Source: Rhodospirillales bacterium
GTDB taxonomy: Bacteria > Pseudomonadota > Alphaproteobacteria > ATCC43930 > CGMCC-115725
Assembly: GCA_019689675.1 (NCBI GenBank)
Contig: JADGGZ010000014.1
Location: forward strand, 1 to 32,830
Direction: 5' to 3'
Length of the DNA: 32,830 nt
This document shows, in pieces, positions 8,253 to 16,956 of this stretch (the first letter of the stretch is position 1; each line of letters starts with the position of its first letter). Both the position numbers and the translations under genes were made by a program. Below the pieces are notes generated by a model. That model did not search any database, was not told where the DNA came from, and saw nothing but the letters and a program-made list of their open reading frames with translations.

Positions 8253-9499
8253 CAGTGAGCCACCGCCGCTGCGCCGTGCTCGTCGACGAGGACACCGGTC
8301 GAAAAGCGCTCGAGCGCGAAGGGCGCCGCGAGCGGGTGAGGCTCGCCGGTCGCGAGCAGATGGGCGAACACCCAGCCCGATCCCGGCGTCGCCTTGAACC
8401 CGCCGGTGCCCCAGCCGCAGTTGATGAAGAGGTTCTCTATCGGCGTCTTGCCGATGATCGGGGAGGCGTCGGGGCAGACATCGACGATGCCGCCCCAGCT
8501 GCGCATCATCTTGAGGCGCGAGAAGGTCGGGAAGAGCTCGAGGAGGGCGCCCATCTGGCTCTCGATCACGTGGAAGGCGCCGCGTTGGGCGTAGGAGTTG
8601 TAGGCGTCGATGCCGGCTCCGATCACGAGCTCGCCCTTGTCGGACTGGCTCACGTAGACATGGACCGCGTTCGACATCACGACGCAGGGCAGCACCGGCT
8701 TCAGCGGCTCCGAGACGAGCGCCTGCAGCGGGTGGCTCTGGATCGGCAGACGGAAGCCGGCGAGCGCGGCGAGCACCGAGGAATGACCCGCGGCGACGAG
8801 CCCGACGCGATTCGCGGCGATGTACCCACGCGTCGTCTCGACGCCGCGGACCCGGCCTGCTTCGATGCGGAATCCGGTCACCTCGCAATTCTCGACGATG
8901 TCGACGCCGCGCGCGTCAGCGGCGCGCGCGTATCCCCACGCGACGGCATCGTGGCGGGCGACTCCGCCGCGTCGCTGGAGCGTCGCTCCGAGCACCGGGT
9001 AGCGCGCCGTCGGCGAGACGTCTATCGGCGGGCAGAGCTTCTTCACCTCCGCGGGGCCGAGCCACTCGGCGTCGATGCCGTTGCGGCGGTTGGCTTCGAC
9101 ACGCCGACGCCCTTCGCGCACGTCGTGCAGGTTGTGCGCGAGATTGAGGACTCCCCTCTGGCTGAACATGAGGTTGAAGTCGAGCTCCTCGGCGAGCCCT
9201 TCCCAGAGCTTCAGCGAATGCTCGTAGAGCGCCGCGCTTTCGTCCCAGAGATAGTTGGAGCGGACGATCGTCGTGTTGCGCGCCGTATTGCCGCCGCCGA
9301 GCCAGCCCTTCTCGAGGACCGCGACGTCGGTGATGCCGTGGTTTCGCGCGAGGTAGTAGGCCGTCGCGAGCCCGTGCCCTCCGGCCCCGACGATTACGAC
9401 CTCGTAACGCCCGCGCGGCGCCGCGTCCCGCCAAAGCGGGCGCCAGCCGCGGTGGCCGGAGAGCGCTTCGCGCGCAAGGGTCAGGAAGGAGTAGCGCAT
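8252..9499 (-). CDS. soxB: Sarcosine oxidase beta subunit
   Basis: A 415-residue FAD-dependent oxidoreductase with an N-terminal Rossmann motif '[19 protein letters not shown]' (residues 35-53). '[20 protein letters not shown]' carries His183 in the position of the covalent FMN-linked histidine known in the family. The end has the flavin-binding '[16 protein letters not shown]'. It is the catalytic subunit that oxidises the N-methyl group of sarcosine. The length is standard. It is followed without a gap by soxD and then the soxA-soxG fusion, matching the common soxBDAG order. The ATG has only a weak ribosome-binding site, so it may be translated with the preceding DUF2336-like gene 66 bases upstream. 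Confidence 0.96.
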   Translation of the reverse strand: MRYSFLTLAREALSGHRGWRPLWRDAAPRGRYEVVIVGAGGHGLATAYYLARNHGITDVAVLEKGWLGGGNTARNTTIVRSNYLWDESAALYEHSLKLWEGLAEELDFNLMFSQRGVLNLAHNLHDVREGRRRVEANRRNGIDAEWLGPAEVKKLCPPIDVSPTARYPVLGATLQRRGGVARHDAVAWGYARAADARGVDIVENCEVTGFRIEAGRVRGVETTRGYIAANRVGLVAAGHSSVLAALAGFRLPIQSHPLQALVSEPLKPVLPCVVMSNAVHVYVSQSDKGELVIGAGIDAYNSYAQRGAFHVIESQMGALLELFPTFSRLKMMRSWGGIVDVCPDASPIIGKTPIENLFINCGWGTGGFKATPGSGWVFAHLLATGEPHPLAAPFALERFSTGVLVDEHGAAAVAH

Positions 9500-9565
9500 C
9501 GGCCCGAACGCGTGTTCTTGAGCGGCCCGGAGGATCCGGCCGGCGAGCCGTGCTTGTAGCCGATT

Positions 9566-10132
9566 TCAGTTGGACAAGGCGAGGGTCGGCGCGCGCCGCG
9601 CGACCGCCGGGGCGACCGAACGCCAGCCCGCGCGTGCTTCGAGGAGCCAGGCAAGAGTTTTCTCCGGTACCTCGGCGGCCTCGTTCTCGAGCAGCGTCGC
9701 TACCGCGCGCTCGTCGCCGTAGCGGCAGAGCGCGTCGGCGACCTCGGCCGCGACCGCGAAGCGCCGCGCGACTGCGGCCCGATGCTCGCCGGGGTGCTCG
9801 CGGATGACGCGCAGGAGATCCTCGGCCTCCAGCGCCTCGGAATGGGCGAGGATCGGGGCCGCGACCTCGGGACAGTCGGTCGCGAGGGCGAGCGCGACGT
9901 CGCGCGGCAGCTCCCGCGAATCCTTGAGCCACTCGGCGAGGAGGCGCCGCACGACGAGCTCGCTGTCGTGCGCCCGCGCGCGAAAGAGCTCCTCCGCGGC
10001 AAGGCGCTCGGTCTCCTCGAGGGCGCCGGCGACGTAGGCCGCGGCGACCTTTCCGATCGCCTTGGCGCGCTCGGTCCACGAAGGGTGCTCCCCCAGCCGC
10101 AGCAGGTCCCAGAAATTCGCGCCTGAACTCAT
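9566..10132 (-). CDS. DUF2336-like HEAT-repeat protein
   Basis: A 188-residue, almost purely helical protein. Repeated segments such as 'DSELVVRRLLAEWLKDS', 'LPRDVALALATDCPEVAAPI' and 'EALEAEDLLRVIREHPGEH' closely resemble the N-terminal repeats of the alphaproteobacterial DUF2336 family, whose function is not established. Full-length members are usually about 350 residues or more, so this is a short version ending after the repeats. It lies 66 bases upstream of soxB on the same strand and may be its first operon member, although a functional link is not obvious. Its upstream region contains a CtrA-like box and GANTC sites. The family call comes from pattern memory and should be treated as probable. 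Confidence 0.7.
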   Translation of the reverse strand: MSSGANFWDLLRLGEHPSWTERAKAIGKVAAAYVAGALEETERLAAEELFRARAHDSELVVRRLLAEWLKDSRELPRDVALALATDCPEVAAPILAHSEALEAEDLLRVIREHPGEHRAAVARRFAVAAEVADALCRYGDERAVATLLENEAAEVPEKTLAWLLEARAGWRSVAPAVARRAPTLALSN

Positions 10133-10169
10133 CGTTCCGGACTTTCCTTTCCCCGGTTATCGACGAGCG

Positions 10170-10258
10170 GACTCTGCGAGCTACGGGGTTAACAGAAACC
10201 TAAAGGCGAAGATCAGGTTGTGGCGAAGTGAAGACTACGTGCGCGACTCGGCGGATTC
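10170..10258 (-). promoter_or_regulatory. Candidate cell-cycle control region: CtrA-like box plus three GANTC sites
   Basis: TTAA-N7-CTAA at 10189-10203 (on the minus strand TTAG-N7-TTAA) is one base from the CtrA consensus and lies 57-71 bases before the DUF2336-like ATG. Three GANTC motifs, the CcrM methylation target, are at 10170-10174, 10245-10249 and 10254-10258. In high-GC DNA this density is higher than chance. Function is inferred from motif content only. Confidence 0.4.
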
Positions 10259-10389
10259 TCGCGCTTTTCGGCAAAATCGAGGCGGCCGAGCGGCGGAATC
10301 TGGTGATACTCGCGGCCGGCTCGCCTCCTCAAAAACTGTGCGGCTCTCGGGCGGTGGGCTGTGAATACTTTCTGGGGATAAGTCTGTGT

Positions 10390-11133
10390 TCAATATACGG
10401 CACGGCCGCCAGAGACGTCGAAAACCGCACCTGTGGAAAACGAGCATTCCTCGGTGGCGAGCCAGGCGACGAGGGCGGCGATCTCCTCGACCTGTCCGAA
10501 GCGGCCCATCGGGATTTTCGAGAGCATGTAGGCGATGTGGCTCTCGGTCATCTGCTTGAACATCTCGGTCCGGACCGCCGCGGGCGTGACGCAGTTGACC
10601 CGGATGCCGGTGGTGGCAAGCTCCTTGCCGAGCGACTTCGTCAGCGAGATGACCCCGGCCTTCGCGGCGGAGTAGGCGGCGGCGTTGGGGTTGCCGTCCT
10701 TGCCGGCGATCGAGGCGATGTTGACGATCCGCCCGTAATTCCGCTTCTGCATCCGCGGTACCACGGCGCGACAGCACAGGAAGACGCCGTTGAGGTCGAT
10801 CTCGATGACCTCGCGCCACGCATCGACCGGGTACTCGGCGACCGTGGCATTGGGCCCGGTGATCGCTGCGCTCGTCACCAGGATGTCGATCGCGCCGAGC
10901 TGCGCCTCGCTCGAGGCGGCGGCACGCTCGACCGCTTCGGCGTCGGTCACGTCGACCGCGATCGCGATCGCGCCTTCGAGGGTCTTGGCGGCCGATTCCG
11001 CGGTCGCCGAGTCGCGATCCCAGATTGCCACGCGGGCGCCGGAGCGCGTGAGGCGGTCCGCGATGGCGTAGCCGATGCCGCGGGCGCCGCCGGTGACGAC
11101 CGCTTTGCGGCCGCCGAGATCGAGCTGGTTCAT
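10390..11133 (-). CDS. Short-chain dehydrogenase/reductase (SDR family)
   Basis: A 247-residue classical SDR. It has the nucleotide-binding 'TGGARGIG' (14-21), the acidic 'DVTD' at 61-64, Ser141, and the catalytic Tyr154-xxx-Lys158 ('YSAAK'), with the usual 13-residue Ser-Tyr spacing. The C-terminal 'FDVSGGRAVY' is typical of FabG-like oxidoreductases. The structural NNAG motif is replaced by 'TSAA' near 87-90, a mild variant. It should be a cytoplasmic NAD(P)-dependent alcohol/ketone oxidoreductase; the substrate cannot be assigned. It is transcribed alone, divergently from the glycine-zipper protein gene, and the closest downstream gene on its strand starts 257 bases away. Confidence 0.92.
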   Translation of the reverse strand: MNQLDLGGRKAVVTGGARGIGYAIADRLTRSGARVAIWDRDSATAESAAKTLEGAIAIAVDVTDAEAVERAAASSEAQLGAIDILVTSAAITGPNATVAEYPVDAWREVIEIDLNGVFLCCRAVVPRMQKRNYGRIVNIASIAGKDGNPNAAAYSAAKAGVISLTKSLGKELATTGIRVNCVTPAAVRTEMFKQMTESHIAYMLSKIPMGRFGQVEEIAALVAWLATEECSFSTGAVFDVSGGRAVY

Positions 11134-11252
11134 GGCGAAAGGCTTCCCTTTGCGGCGCCCTCCGTCAAGCGGGGCGCCGCAAAAACGCCATCCTCTGCGG
11201 GCATTCTCGCCGCGTTATGATCGCGAAGGTTCGTTCGAGGAGGCCGCTCCGC

Positions 11253-11789
11253 ATGCACAAGACCGTCCGCACATTGCTCTGCGCGCTCGCCGCCATCGCG
11301 CTCGTGCCCCTCGGGGCGTCGGCGCAGCCGCGCCAGACCTACGGCACCGACAGCGGCTATTGCGATCGTGGTCTTCTCTCCGGCGTCTTCAGCACCTCGA
11401 CCGAGAACATCATCGGCTCGGCGCTTGGTGCCGCGGCAGGCGGTCTCCTCGGAAGCCAGTTCGGGAAGGGCAGCGGCAAGACCGCGATGACGATCGCCGG
11501 CGTCCTCGCCGGAGCGCTCGCCGGCGGCGCGATCGGCCGCTCGATGGAGCCGGTGGACCAGGCCTGCGTCAGCCGCACGCTCGAGCACACGCCCACCGGG
11601 CAGACCGTCGCGTGGCAGAACCCCGACAATCAGTCGAGCTACTGGGTGACGCCGACCAGGACCTACGAGACGGCGAGCGGCATGCCGTGCCGCGAGTACG
11701 TGACCGACGCGGTGATCGGCGGCCGCGTCGAGAAGGTCGTCGGCACCGCCTGCCGGCAGCCCGACGGGACGTGGCGCGTCCAGAACTGA
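11253..11789 (+). CDS. Glycine-zipper surface protein (17-kDa antigen-like)
   Basis: A 178-residue exported protein. The start at 11253 is chosen because GAGGAGG lies nine bases upstream and a clean Sec signal follows (hydrophobic residues about 8-21, cleavage after 'ASA' at 22-24). A second ATG at 11217 would add 12 residues before the signal. Residues about 43-90 form a glycine-zipper double membrane segment ('IIGSALGAAAGGLLGSQFG', 'VLAGALAGGAIGRSM'). The C-terminal domain with 'PCREYVTDAVIGGRVEKVVG' and 'CRQPDGTWRV' matches the rickettsial 17-kDa surface antigen / RT0821 type. There is no lipobox Cys at the cleavage site. It probably lies in or near the outer membrane. Its specific role is unknown. 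Confidence 0.82.
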   Translation: MHKTVRTLLCALAAIALVPLGASAQPRQTYGTDSGYCDRGLLSGVFSTSTENIIGSALGAAAGGLLGSQFGKGSGKTAMTIAGVLAGALAGGAIGRSMEPVDQACVSRTLEHTPTGQTVAWQNPDNQSSYWVTPTRTYETASGMPCREYVTDAVIGGRVEKVVGTACRQPDGTWRVQN

Positions 11790-11816
11790 GCCCACGATAA
11801 AGAACGTTTTCGCGGT

Positions 11817-11836
11817 CCGCGGCGGCTGAGCCGCGG
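11817..11836 (+). terminator. GC-rich stem-loop after the glycine-zipper gene
   Basis: A perfect 7-bp stem (11817-11823 with 11830-11836) and 6-base loop lie 28 bases after the stop. No T-run follows, so it is at best a weak or Rho-assisted terminator. Nothing else stands out in the 191 bases between the flanking genes except a good ribosome-binding site at the right end. Confidence 0.3.
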
Positions 11837-11980
11837 CCGGGCCGACGGTCCGCTCCCCCGCGACCCCGATCGGCCGGCGCGATGCCGGGCGACGACGCGC
11901 GCGCTGCCGAAAGGCGGCGAGTTGCATGACCCTGCCGATCTGGGGTACCTCAAGGTCAACGAAAACGAGAGGGAGGACCG

Positions 11981-13054
11981 ATGGCGACGGTCGACATCCG
12001 GCGCGTCAAGAAGGCTTTCGGGGAGACCGAGGTCATCCACGGCGTCGACATCGACATCGGTGACGGCGAGTTCGTCGTTCTGGTCGGACCGTCGGGATGC
12101 GGCAAGTCCACCCTGCTGCGCATGATCGCGGGGCTTGAGCAGATCACGGAAGGCGAGATCGCCATCGGCGGCAGAGTGGTGAACACGCTGCCGCCCAAGG
12201 AGCGCGACATCGCCATGGTGTTCCAGAATTACGCGCTCTACCCGCACATGACCGTGCGGGAGAACATGGCCTTCAGTCTGAAGCTGCGCGGTGCCGATCG
12301 GACGGAGATCGACCGGCGCGTCACCGAGGCCGCAGAAATTTTGGGCCTCGTCCCCTATCTGGATCGCTATCCGCGCCAGCTTTCGGGCGGCCAGCGTCAG
12401 CGCGTCGCGATGGGACGCGCGATCGTGCGCAATCCGCAGGTCTTCCTGTTCGACGAGCCGCTTTCGAATCTCGACGCGAAGCTGCGCGTGCAGATGCGCA
12501 CCGAGATCAAGGCGCTGCACCAGCGCCTCACCACGACCTCGATCTACGTGACGCACGATCAGGTCGAGGCGATGACGATGGCCGACCGCATCGTGGTCAT
12601 GCACGACGGCGTCGTCGAGCAGATCGGCACGCCGCTCGAGCTCTACGACTCGCCCGCGAATCTTTTCGTGGCCGGATTCATCGGTTCGCCGGCGATGAAT
12701 TTCATCAGCGGCCGATTGCGCCGCATGAACGGCGCGGTGTGGGTGGAGGCGCCGGACGGGACGCGGCTTCCAGCGGGTCCGAACGCCCCCGGCGCGGACG
12801 GGCAGGAGGTTATCTACGGCTTCCGTCCGGAGCACATGACGCTGGCGAACGGCGCGGACGGCATCGCGGCGAGAGTCAGCGTCGTCGAGCCCACCGGCGC
12901 CGATACCTACGTCTACGCGGAAATCGCGGGAACGCAGGCTTGCGCCATCTTCTCCGAACGGCACGCCTTCGCACCCGGCGAAACCATCCGCTTGCAGCCG
13001 GATCTCGCGGTGGTGCACCTTTTCGACGCATCGACCGGGCGTGTTCTCGACTAA
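11981..13054 (+). CDS. Sugar ABC transporter ATP-binding protein (MalK/UgpC family)
   Basis: A 357-residue ATPase of the CUT1 type. Walker A 'GPSGCGKST' is at 36-44, the Q-loop in '[12 protein letters not shown]' (79-90), signature 'LSGGQRQ' at 134-140, Walker B 'VFLFDEP' at 154-160, the D-loop '[12 protein letters not shown]' and the switch His192 in 'YVTHDQ'. The C-terminal 120 residues form the OB-like regulatory domain, with 'YGFRPEHM', that stabilises the dimer in MalK-type proteins. A strong GAGGGAGG site precedes the ATG. It is the first gene of a four-gene importer. It acts on the cytoplasmic side of the inner membrane with the two permeases downstream. The substrate is not given by sequence. 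Confidence 0.95.
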   Translation: MATVDIRRVKKAFGETEVIHGVDIDIGDGEFVVLVGPSGCGKSTLLRMIAGLEQITEGEIAIGGRVVNTLPPKERDIAMVFQNYALYPHMTVRENMAFSLKLRGADRTEIDRRVTEAAEILGLVPYLDRYPRQLSGGQRQRVAMGRAIVRNPQVFLFDEPLSNLDAKLRVQMRTEIKALHQRLTTTSIYVTHDQVEAMTMADRIVVMHDGVVEQIGTPLELYDSPANLFVAGFIGSPAMNFISGRLRRMNGAVWVEAPDGTRLPAGPNAPGADGQEVIYGFRPEHMTLANGADGIAARVSVVEPTGADTYVYAEIAGTQACAIFSERHAFAPGETIRLQPDLAVVHLFDASTGRVLD

Positions 13055-13086
13055 CCGATAACCATCATCATTGGGGAGACACTGGA

Positions 13087-14415
13087 ATGACGGATCTCAC
13101 GAGGCGCGATGTCATCAAGGCGGGTGTCGGCGCGGCGGCGCTCGCCGCCGGCAGCTCGCTGGTGTTGCCGGAGAGCGCCTTCGGGCAGCAGGCGCCGGCG
13201 TGGAACAACCAGCCCGAGAAGGGGGCGAAGCTCCGGGTCCTGCGCTGGAAGCGCTTCGTCCAGGGCGACGAGGACAAGTGGAACGAGAACACGAAGAAGT
13301 TCACGGAGCAGACCGGCATCCAGGTGCGCGTCGACTCCGAGAGCTGGGAGGACGTCCGACCGAAGGCGGCGGTCGCCGCGAATGTCGGCGCCGGGCCCGA
13401 CATCATCATCGGCACGCACGACGACCCGCACCAGTACCCGGACAAGCTTGTCGACATCACTGATCTCGCCGAGTACTTCGATAAGAAGTACGGCTGGTAC
13501 GATGTCTGCAAGGCGTACGGCCGGCGCGGCAATCGCTGGATCGGCCTGCCGATGGGCGCCGCCGGCAACTGTCTCGTCTATCGGATGAGCCACGTCAAAG
13601 CCGCGGGCTTCGACACGTTTCCGAGGGATACAGACGGTTTCCTCAAGCTGTGCCAGGCGATGAAGGCGAAGGGCACGCCGGCCGGCTTCGCGCTCGGGCA
13701 TGCGACGGGCGACGCCAACTCCTGGTGCCATTGGCTCATCTGGGCCTTCGGCGGCAAGCTTGTCGACGAGAAGAACAACGTCGTCATCAACTCGCCCGAA
13801 ACCATCGCCGCGCTCGAATACGGCAAGAAGCTCTACGAGACGTTCGCGCCCGGCACGCTCTCCTGGCTCGACCCGAACAACAACAAGGCGTTCCTCGACG
13901 GCCAGGTGTCGATCACCAACAACGGAATCTCGATCTACTACGCCGCCAAGAACTCGACCGATCCCAACATCAAGGCGATGGCGGACGACATAAACCACGT
14001 CAGCATGCCGGTGGGTCCGATCGGCAAGCCGACCGAGCTCAACCTCATGTTCCAGGCCTTCATCTTCAAGTACTCGAAGTACCCGAAGGCGGCGAAGGAG
14101 TACTTGCGCTTCATGTGGGAGAAGGAGCAGTACTGGCCGTGGCAGCAGGCCTCGATCGGCTACGTGACGCAGCCCTTCAAGGCCTACGAGGAGAACCCGC
14201 TCTGGAAGAGCGATCCCAAGAACATCCCTTACCGCGACGCGGTGAAGGTTATGCTGCCGAGCGGCTATGCCGGCACGCTCGGCTACGCCTCGGCCGCGGC
14301 GATGGCCGACTTCATCGTCGTCGATATGGTCGCCGAGGCCGTGTCGGGTTCGCAGACGCCGAAGGCGGCGGCCGAGCGGGCGCAGCAGCGCGCGCTGCGC
14401 TACTACAAGGTCTGA
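13087..14415 (+). CDS. Tat-exported sugar-binding protein of an ABC importer
   Basis: A 442-residue extracellular solute-binding protein family 1 member. The ATG at 13087 follows a GGGGAG site and the ATPase gene by 32 bases. The N-terminus 'TRRDVIKAGVGAAALAAG' is a twin-arginine signal with a hydrophobic stretch and likely cleavage near residue 30, so it is probably folded before export. Mature features include 'GPDIIIGTHDDPHQYPDKL', 'WIGLPMGAAGNCLVYRMS' and 'FLDGQVSITNNGISIYYA', with many aromatic residues suited to sugar binding. Genes for an ATPase and two permeases flank it, giving a complete carbohydrate importer. The exact sugar or polyol is unknown. Tat export of a binding protein is less common than Sec export. 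Confidence 0.93.
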   Translation: MTDLTRRDVIKAGVGAAALAAGSSLVLPESAFGQQAPAWNNQPEKGAKLRVLRWKRFVQGDEDKWNENTKKFTEQTGIQVRVDSESWEDVRPKAAVAANVGAGPDIIIGTHDDPHQYPDKLVDITDLAEYFDKKYGWYDVCKAYGRRGNRWIGLPMGAAGNCLVYRMSHVKAAGFDTFPRDTDGFLKLCQAMKAKGTPAGFALGHATGDANSWCHWLIWAFGGKLVDEKNNVVINSPETIAALEYGKKLYETFAPGTLSWLDPNNNKAFLDGQVSITNNGISIYYAAKNSTDPNIKAMADDINHVSMPVGPIGKPTELNLMFQAFIFKYSKYPKAAKEYLRFMWEKEQYWPWQQASIGYVTQPFKAYEENPLWKSDPKNIPYRDAVKVMLPSGYAGTLGYASAAAMADFIVVDMVAEAVSGSQTPKAAAERAQQRALRYYKV

Positions 14416-14423
14416 GCAGGGAC

Positions 14424-14451
14424 GGGGCGGCGCCGAGGGCTGCGCCGCCCC
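14424..14451 (+). promoter_or_regulatory. Intercistronic stem-loop after the binding-protein gene
   Basis: A perfect 10-bp GC stem (14424-14433 with 14442-14451) and 8-base loop lie nine bases after the binding-protein stop and about 20 before the first permease. No T-run follows. Such hairpins between a binding-protein gene and its permeases, as between malE and malF, stabilise the upstream mRNA and lower permease expression. That role is inferred here. Confidence 0.6.
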
Positions 14452-14471
14452 GCTCCGGATAGCGAGTCCCG

Positions 14472-15416
14472 ATGAGCGTTTCGGTATCGACCGTGCGGAC
14501 GCCCGCCAGGACGAGCCGGTTCGAGCGGATCAACGACAACCGCGCGTTCCTCTCGTGGCTGTTCATGCTGCCTGCGGCGCTTCTGCTCCTCGTGTTCCTG
14601 ACTTACCCCTTGGGTCTTGGTGTCTGGCTCGGCATGACCGACACGAAGATCGGTCGGGCCGGCGAGTTCGTGGGGTTCGAGAACTACATCTCGTTGTTCA
14701 GGGACGGCGTTTTCTGGCTCTCGGTCTTCAACACCATGCTCTACACCGTCGTCGCGAGCGTGGTGAAGTTCGCCCTCGGGCTCTGGCTAGCGCTTCTCCT
14801 CAACAAGCATATTCCCTTCAAGGCCTTCATCCGCGCGATCGTCCTTCTGCCGTTCATCGTCCCGACTGTGCTTTCTGCCATCGCGTTCTGGTGGATCTAC
14901 GATTCCCAGTTCGGGATCATCTCCTGGACGCTGCAGCGCATGGGGCTCATCGACCGCTACATCGACTTCCTCGGCGAGCCCAATCTCGCCCGGGCATCCG
15001 TCATCATCGCGAATATCTGGCGGGGAATTCCCTTCGTCGCGATCTCGCTCCTCGCCGGGCTGCAGACGATCCCGCAGTCCCTCTACGAGGCGGCGACCAT
15101 CGACGGCGGCTCGCCCTGGCAGCAGTTCCGGCACATCACCCTGCCGCTTCTCTCGCCAATTATCGCCGTCGTGATGACGTTTTCGGTGCTCTTCACCTTC
15201 ACCGACTTCCAGCTCATCTACGTGCTGACGCGCGGCGGCCCGCTCAACGCCACGCATCTCATGGCGACGCTCTCGTTCCAGCGCGCGATCCCCGGCGGCC
15301 AGCTCGCCGAGGGGGCCGCGATCGCAAACGCGATGATCCCCTTCCTCCTCGCCGCGATCCTGTTCAGCTATTTCGGGCTGCAGCGGCGCCGTTGGCAGCA
15401 GGGCGGCCGTGACTGA
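14472..15416 (+). CDS. Sugar ABC transporter permease (MalF type)
   Basis: A 314-residue inner-membrane permease with about six transmembrane segments; clear ones start near residue 27 ('WLFMLPAALLLLVFLTYPLG') and in 'AIVLLPFIVPTVLSAIAFWW'. The cytoplasmic EAA loop that contacts the ATPase is 'EAATIDGGSPWQQFRHITLP', in the expected place before the last two helices. The ATG at 14472 lacks a strong ribosome-binding site. The gene lies 56 bases after the binding-protein gene, across a strong stem-loop. The second permease overlaps its end by eight bases. It is one half of the translocation pore of the four-gene importer. Confidence 0.94.
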   Translation: MSVSVSTVRTPARTSRFERINDNRAFLSWLFMLPAALLLLVFLTYPLGLGVWLGMTDTKIGRAGEFVGFENYISLFRDGVFWLSVFNTMLYTVVASVVKFALGLWLALLLNKHIPFKAFIRAIVLLPFIVPTVLSAIAFWWIYDSQFGIISWTLQRMGLIDRYIDFLGEPNLARASVIIANIWRGIPFVAISLLAGLQTIPQSLYEAATIDGGSPWQQFRHITLPLLSPIIAVVMTFSVLFTFTDFQLIYVLTRGGPLNATHLMATLSFQRAIPGGQLAEGAAIANAMIPFLLAAILFSYFGLQRRRWQQGGRD

Positions 15417-16299
15417 CGTCGCGCGGCAGGGAGCCGCTACCGACACGCAGGGGATGGACTATCTCGTCTCGCTGCCGCGGCGGGTCGTCACTATCTACAT
15501 CCCGCTCGCGATCTTCCTCTTCGTGCTGCTGTTCCCGTTCTACTGGATGGCGGTGACGTCGTTCAAACCGAACGAGGAGCTCTACGACTATTCGCGCTAC
15601 AGCCCGTTCTGGGTGGTGAACCCGACGCTCGACCATTTCAAGAAGCTCTTCTTCGAGACGGACTACATCGATTGGATGTGGAACACGCTCCTCATCTCGG
15701 TGGTGGCGACGTTCCTCTCCCTCTTCGCCAGCGTGTGCGCGGCCTACGCGATCGAGCGGCTCCGCTACACCGGCTCGCGCTACGTCGGGATGGCCATCTT
15801 CCTCGCCTATCTCGTGCCGCCGTCGATCCTCTTCATCCCGCTCGCGACGATGGTGTTCGGGCTCGGCCTCTTCGATACCCGCTGGGCGCTCATCCTCACC
15901 TACCCGACCTTCCTCGTCCCGTTCTGCACCTGGCTCCTCATGGGGTACTTCAAGTCGATCCCCTACGAGCTCGAGGAATGCGCGCTCATCGACGGCGCGA
16001 GCCGGGTGCAGATCCTGGCGAAGATCATTCTGCCGCTCTCGGTGCCCGGCCTCATCTCGGCCGGCATCTTCGCCTTCACCCTCTCGTGGAACGAGTTCAT
16101 CTACGCGCTCACCTTCATCTCGTCCTCGGAGAACAAGACGGTCCCGGTCGGCGTCATTACCGAGCTCGTCGAGGGCGACGTCTATCACTGGGGATCGCTC
16201 ATGGCGGGCGCGCTCTGCGGCTCGCTGCCGGTCGCGATCCTCTACTCGTTCTTCGTGGAGCACTACGTCTCGAGCATGACGGGCGCGGTGAAGGAGTAG
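15409..16299 (+). CDS. Sugar ABC transporter permease (MalG type)
   Basis: A 296-residue partner permease. It has an N-terminal membrane anchor near residues 25-45, 'YWMAVTSFKPNEEL', a core of about five further helices, and the EAA loop 'LEECALIDGASRVQILAKI' followed by 'LPLSVPGLISAGIFAFTLSW', typical of MalG-like subunits. The GTG start at 15409 overlaps the upstream gene by eight bases; an ATG at 15454 would remove 15 residues and is a real alternative. With the ATPase, binding protein and first permease it completes a CUT1-type importer. No dedicated sugar regulator or catabolic enzyme gene sits next to it. Confidence 0.93.
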   Translation: MTDVARQGAATDTQGMDYLVSLPRRVVTIYIPLAIFLFVLLFPFYWMAVTSFKPNEELYDYSRYSPFWVVNPTLDHFKKLFFETDYIDWMWNTLLISVVATFLSLFASVCAAYAIERLRYTGSRYVGMAIFLAYLVPPSILFIPLATMVFGLGLFDTRWALILTYPTFLVPFCTWLLMGYFKSIPYELEECALIDGASRVQILAKIILPLSVPGLISAGIFAFTLSWNEFIYALTFISSSENKTVPVGVITELVEGDVYHWGSLMAGALCGSLPVAILYSFFVEHYVSSMTGAVKE

Positions 16300-16319
16300 G
16301 GGCCGGCCAAAGCGGCCCC
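16299..16319 (+). terminator. Stem-loop after the permease operon
   Basis: A 7-bp GC stem (16299-16305 with 16313-16319) begins within the permease stop codon and has a 7-base loop. A short TTTT occurs only about 10 bases further on, so it is a weak intrinsic terminator at best. It sits between convergent genes. Confidence 0.4.
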
Positions 16320-16402
16320 CGAACTCCGCTTTTACGCGCATCTCCCTCCGGCCGAGGCGCCGCGCCTCCCGCGCGCGGAATGACGCGCGCGACGGCTCCA
16401 CG

Positions 16403-16828
16403 TCATTTCTTTGCCGGCTCGAACTGCCTCTGCATCTCGGGGAAGCCTTCGACGGCCTTCCGGACCTCGGGCGGGAAGTCGGTCGCCTCGAAGATCTGCC
16501 GGATTTCGATGACTTCGTTGTCCGAGGCGGGACAGCGTCTTGCCCACGCGATCGCCTCTTCCTTCGACTTCACCTCGATGATCCAGTAGCCGCCGACCGC
16601 TTCATTCGCTTCGGCGAATGGGCCATTGGTGACGATGGGCGTGCCTCCGGAGAAGGAGACCCGCACTCCCGAGGAAGGCGGATGCAGCCCGTCGAGGGCG
16701 AGCAGCACGCCTGCCTTTCGCAGCGTGTCGTTGTACCTCATCATCGCCTCGACTCGCTCGGGGTCGGGCGTGGCTCCCGGTTCGGCACTCTCGTAGCCTT
16801 TCGGGATCATCAGCATCATGAATCGCAT
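16403..16828 (-). CDS. YCII-related (DGPF-type) protein
   Basis: A 141-residue protein of the YCII/DGPF superfamily. It begins 'MRFMMLMIPKGYESAEPGA' and carries 'TPIVTNGPFAEANEAVGGYW' (the usual DGPF appears as NGPF), followed by 'EAIAWARRCPA'. Members are small ferredoxin-like-fold proteins often encoded next to ECF sigma factors; here no sigma factor is adjacent. The ATG at 16828 has a GGAG about nine bases upstream. A much longer frame continues upstream but is only a shadow of the lipase gene. The biochemical role is unknown for most of the family. Confidence 0.88.
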   Translation of the reverse strand: MRFMMLMIPKGYESAEPGATPDPERVEAMMRYNDTLRKAGVLLALDGLHPPSSGVRVSFSGGTPIVTNGPFAEANEAVGGYWIIEVKSKEEAIAWARRCPASDNEVIEIRQIFEATDFPPEVRKAVEGFPEMQRQFEPAKK

Positions 16829-16956
16829 TTCGTGCGTCTCCTTCCGGGGCGCAGGACCGATGGTCCGCGCCCTTCCTCCCGTTATGACGCACGGGGTCCG
16901 GCGGAACCGACACGCGACCCGGAAAAAATTTCGGCGATCCGCCCGCCCGTCGCGGC

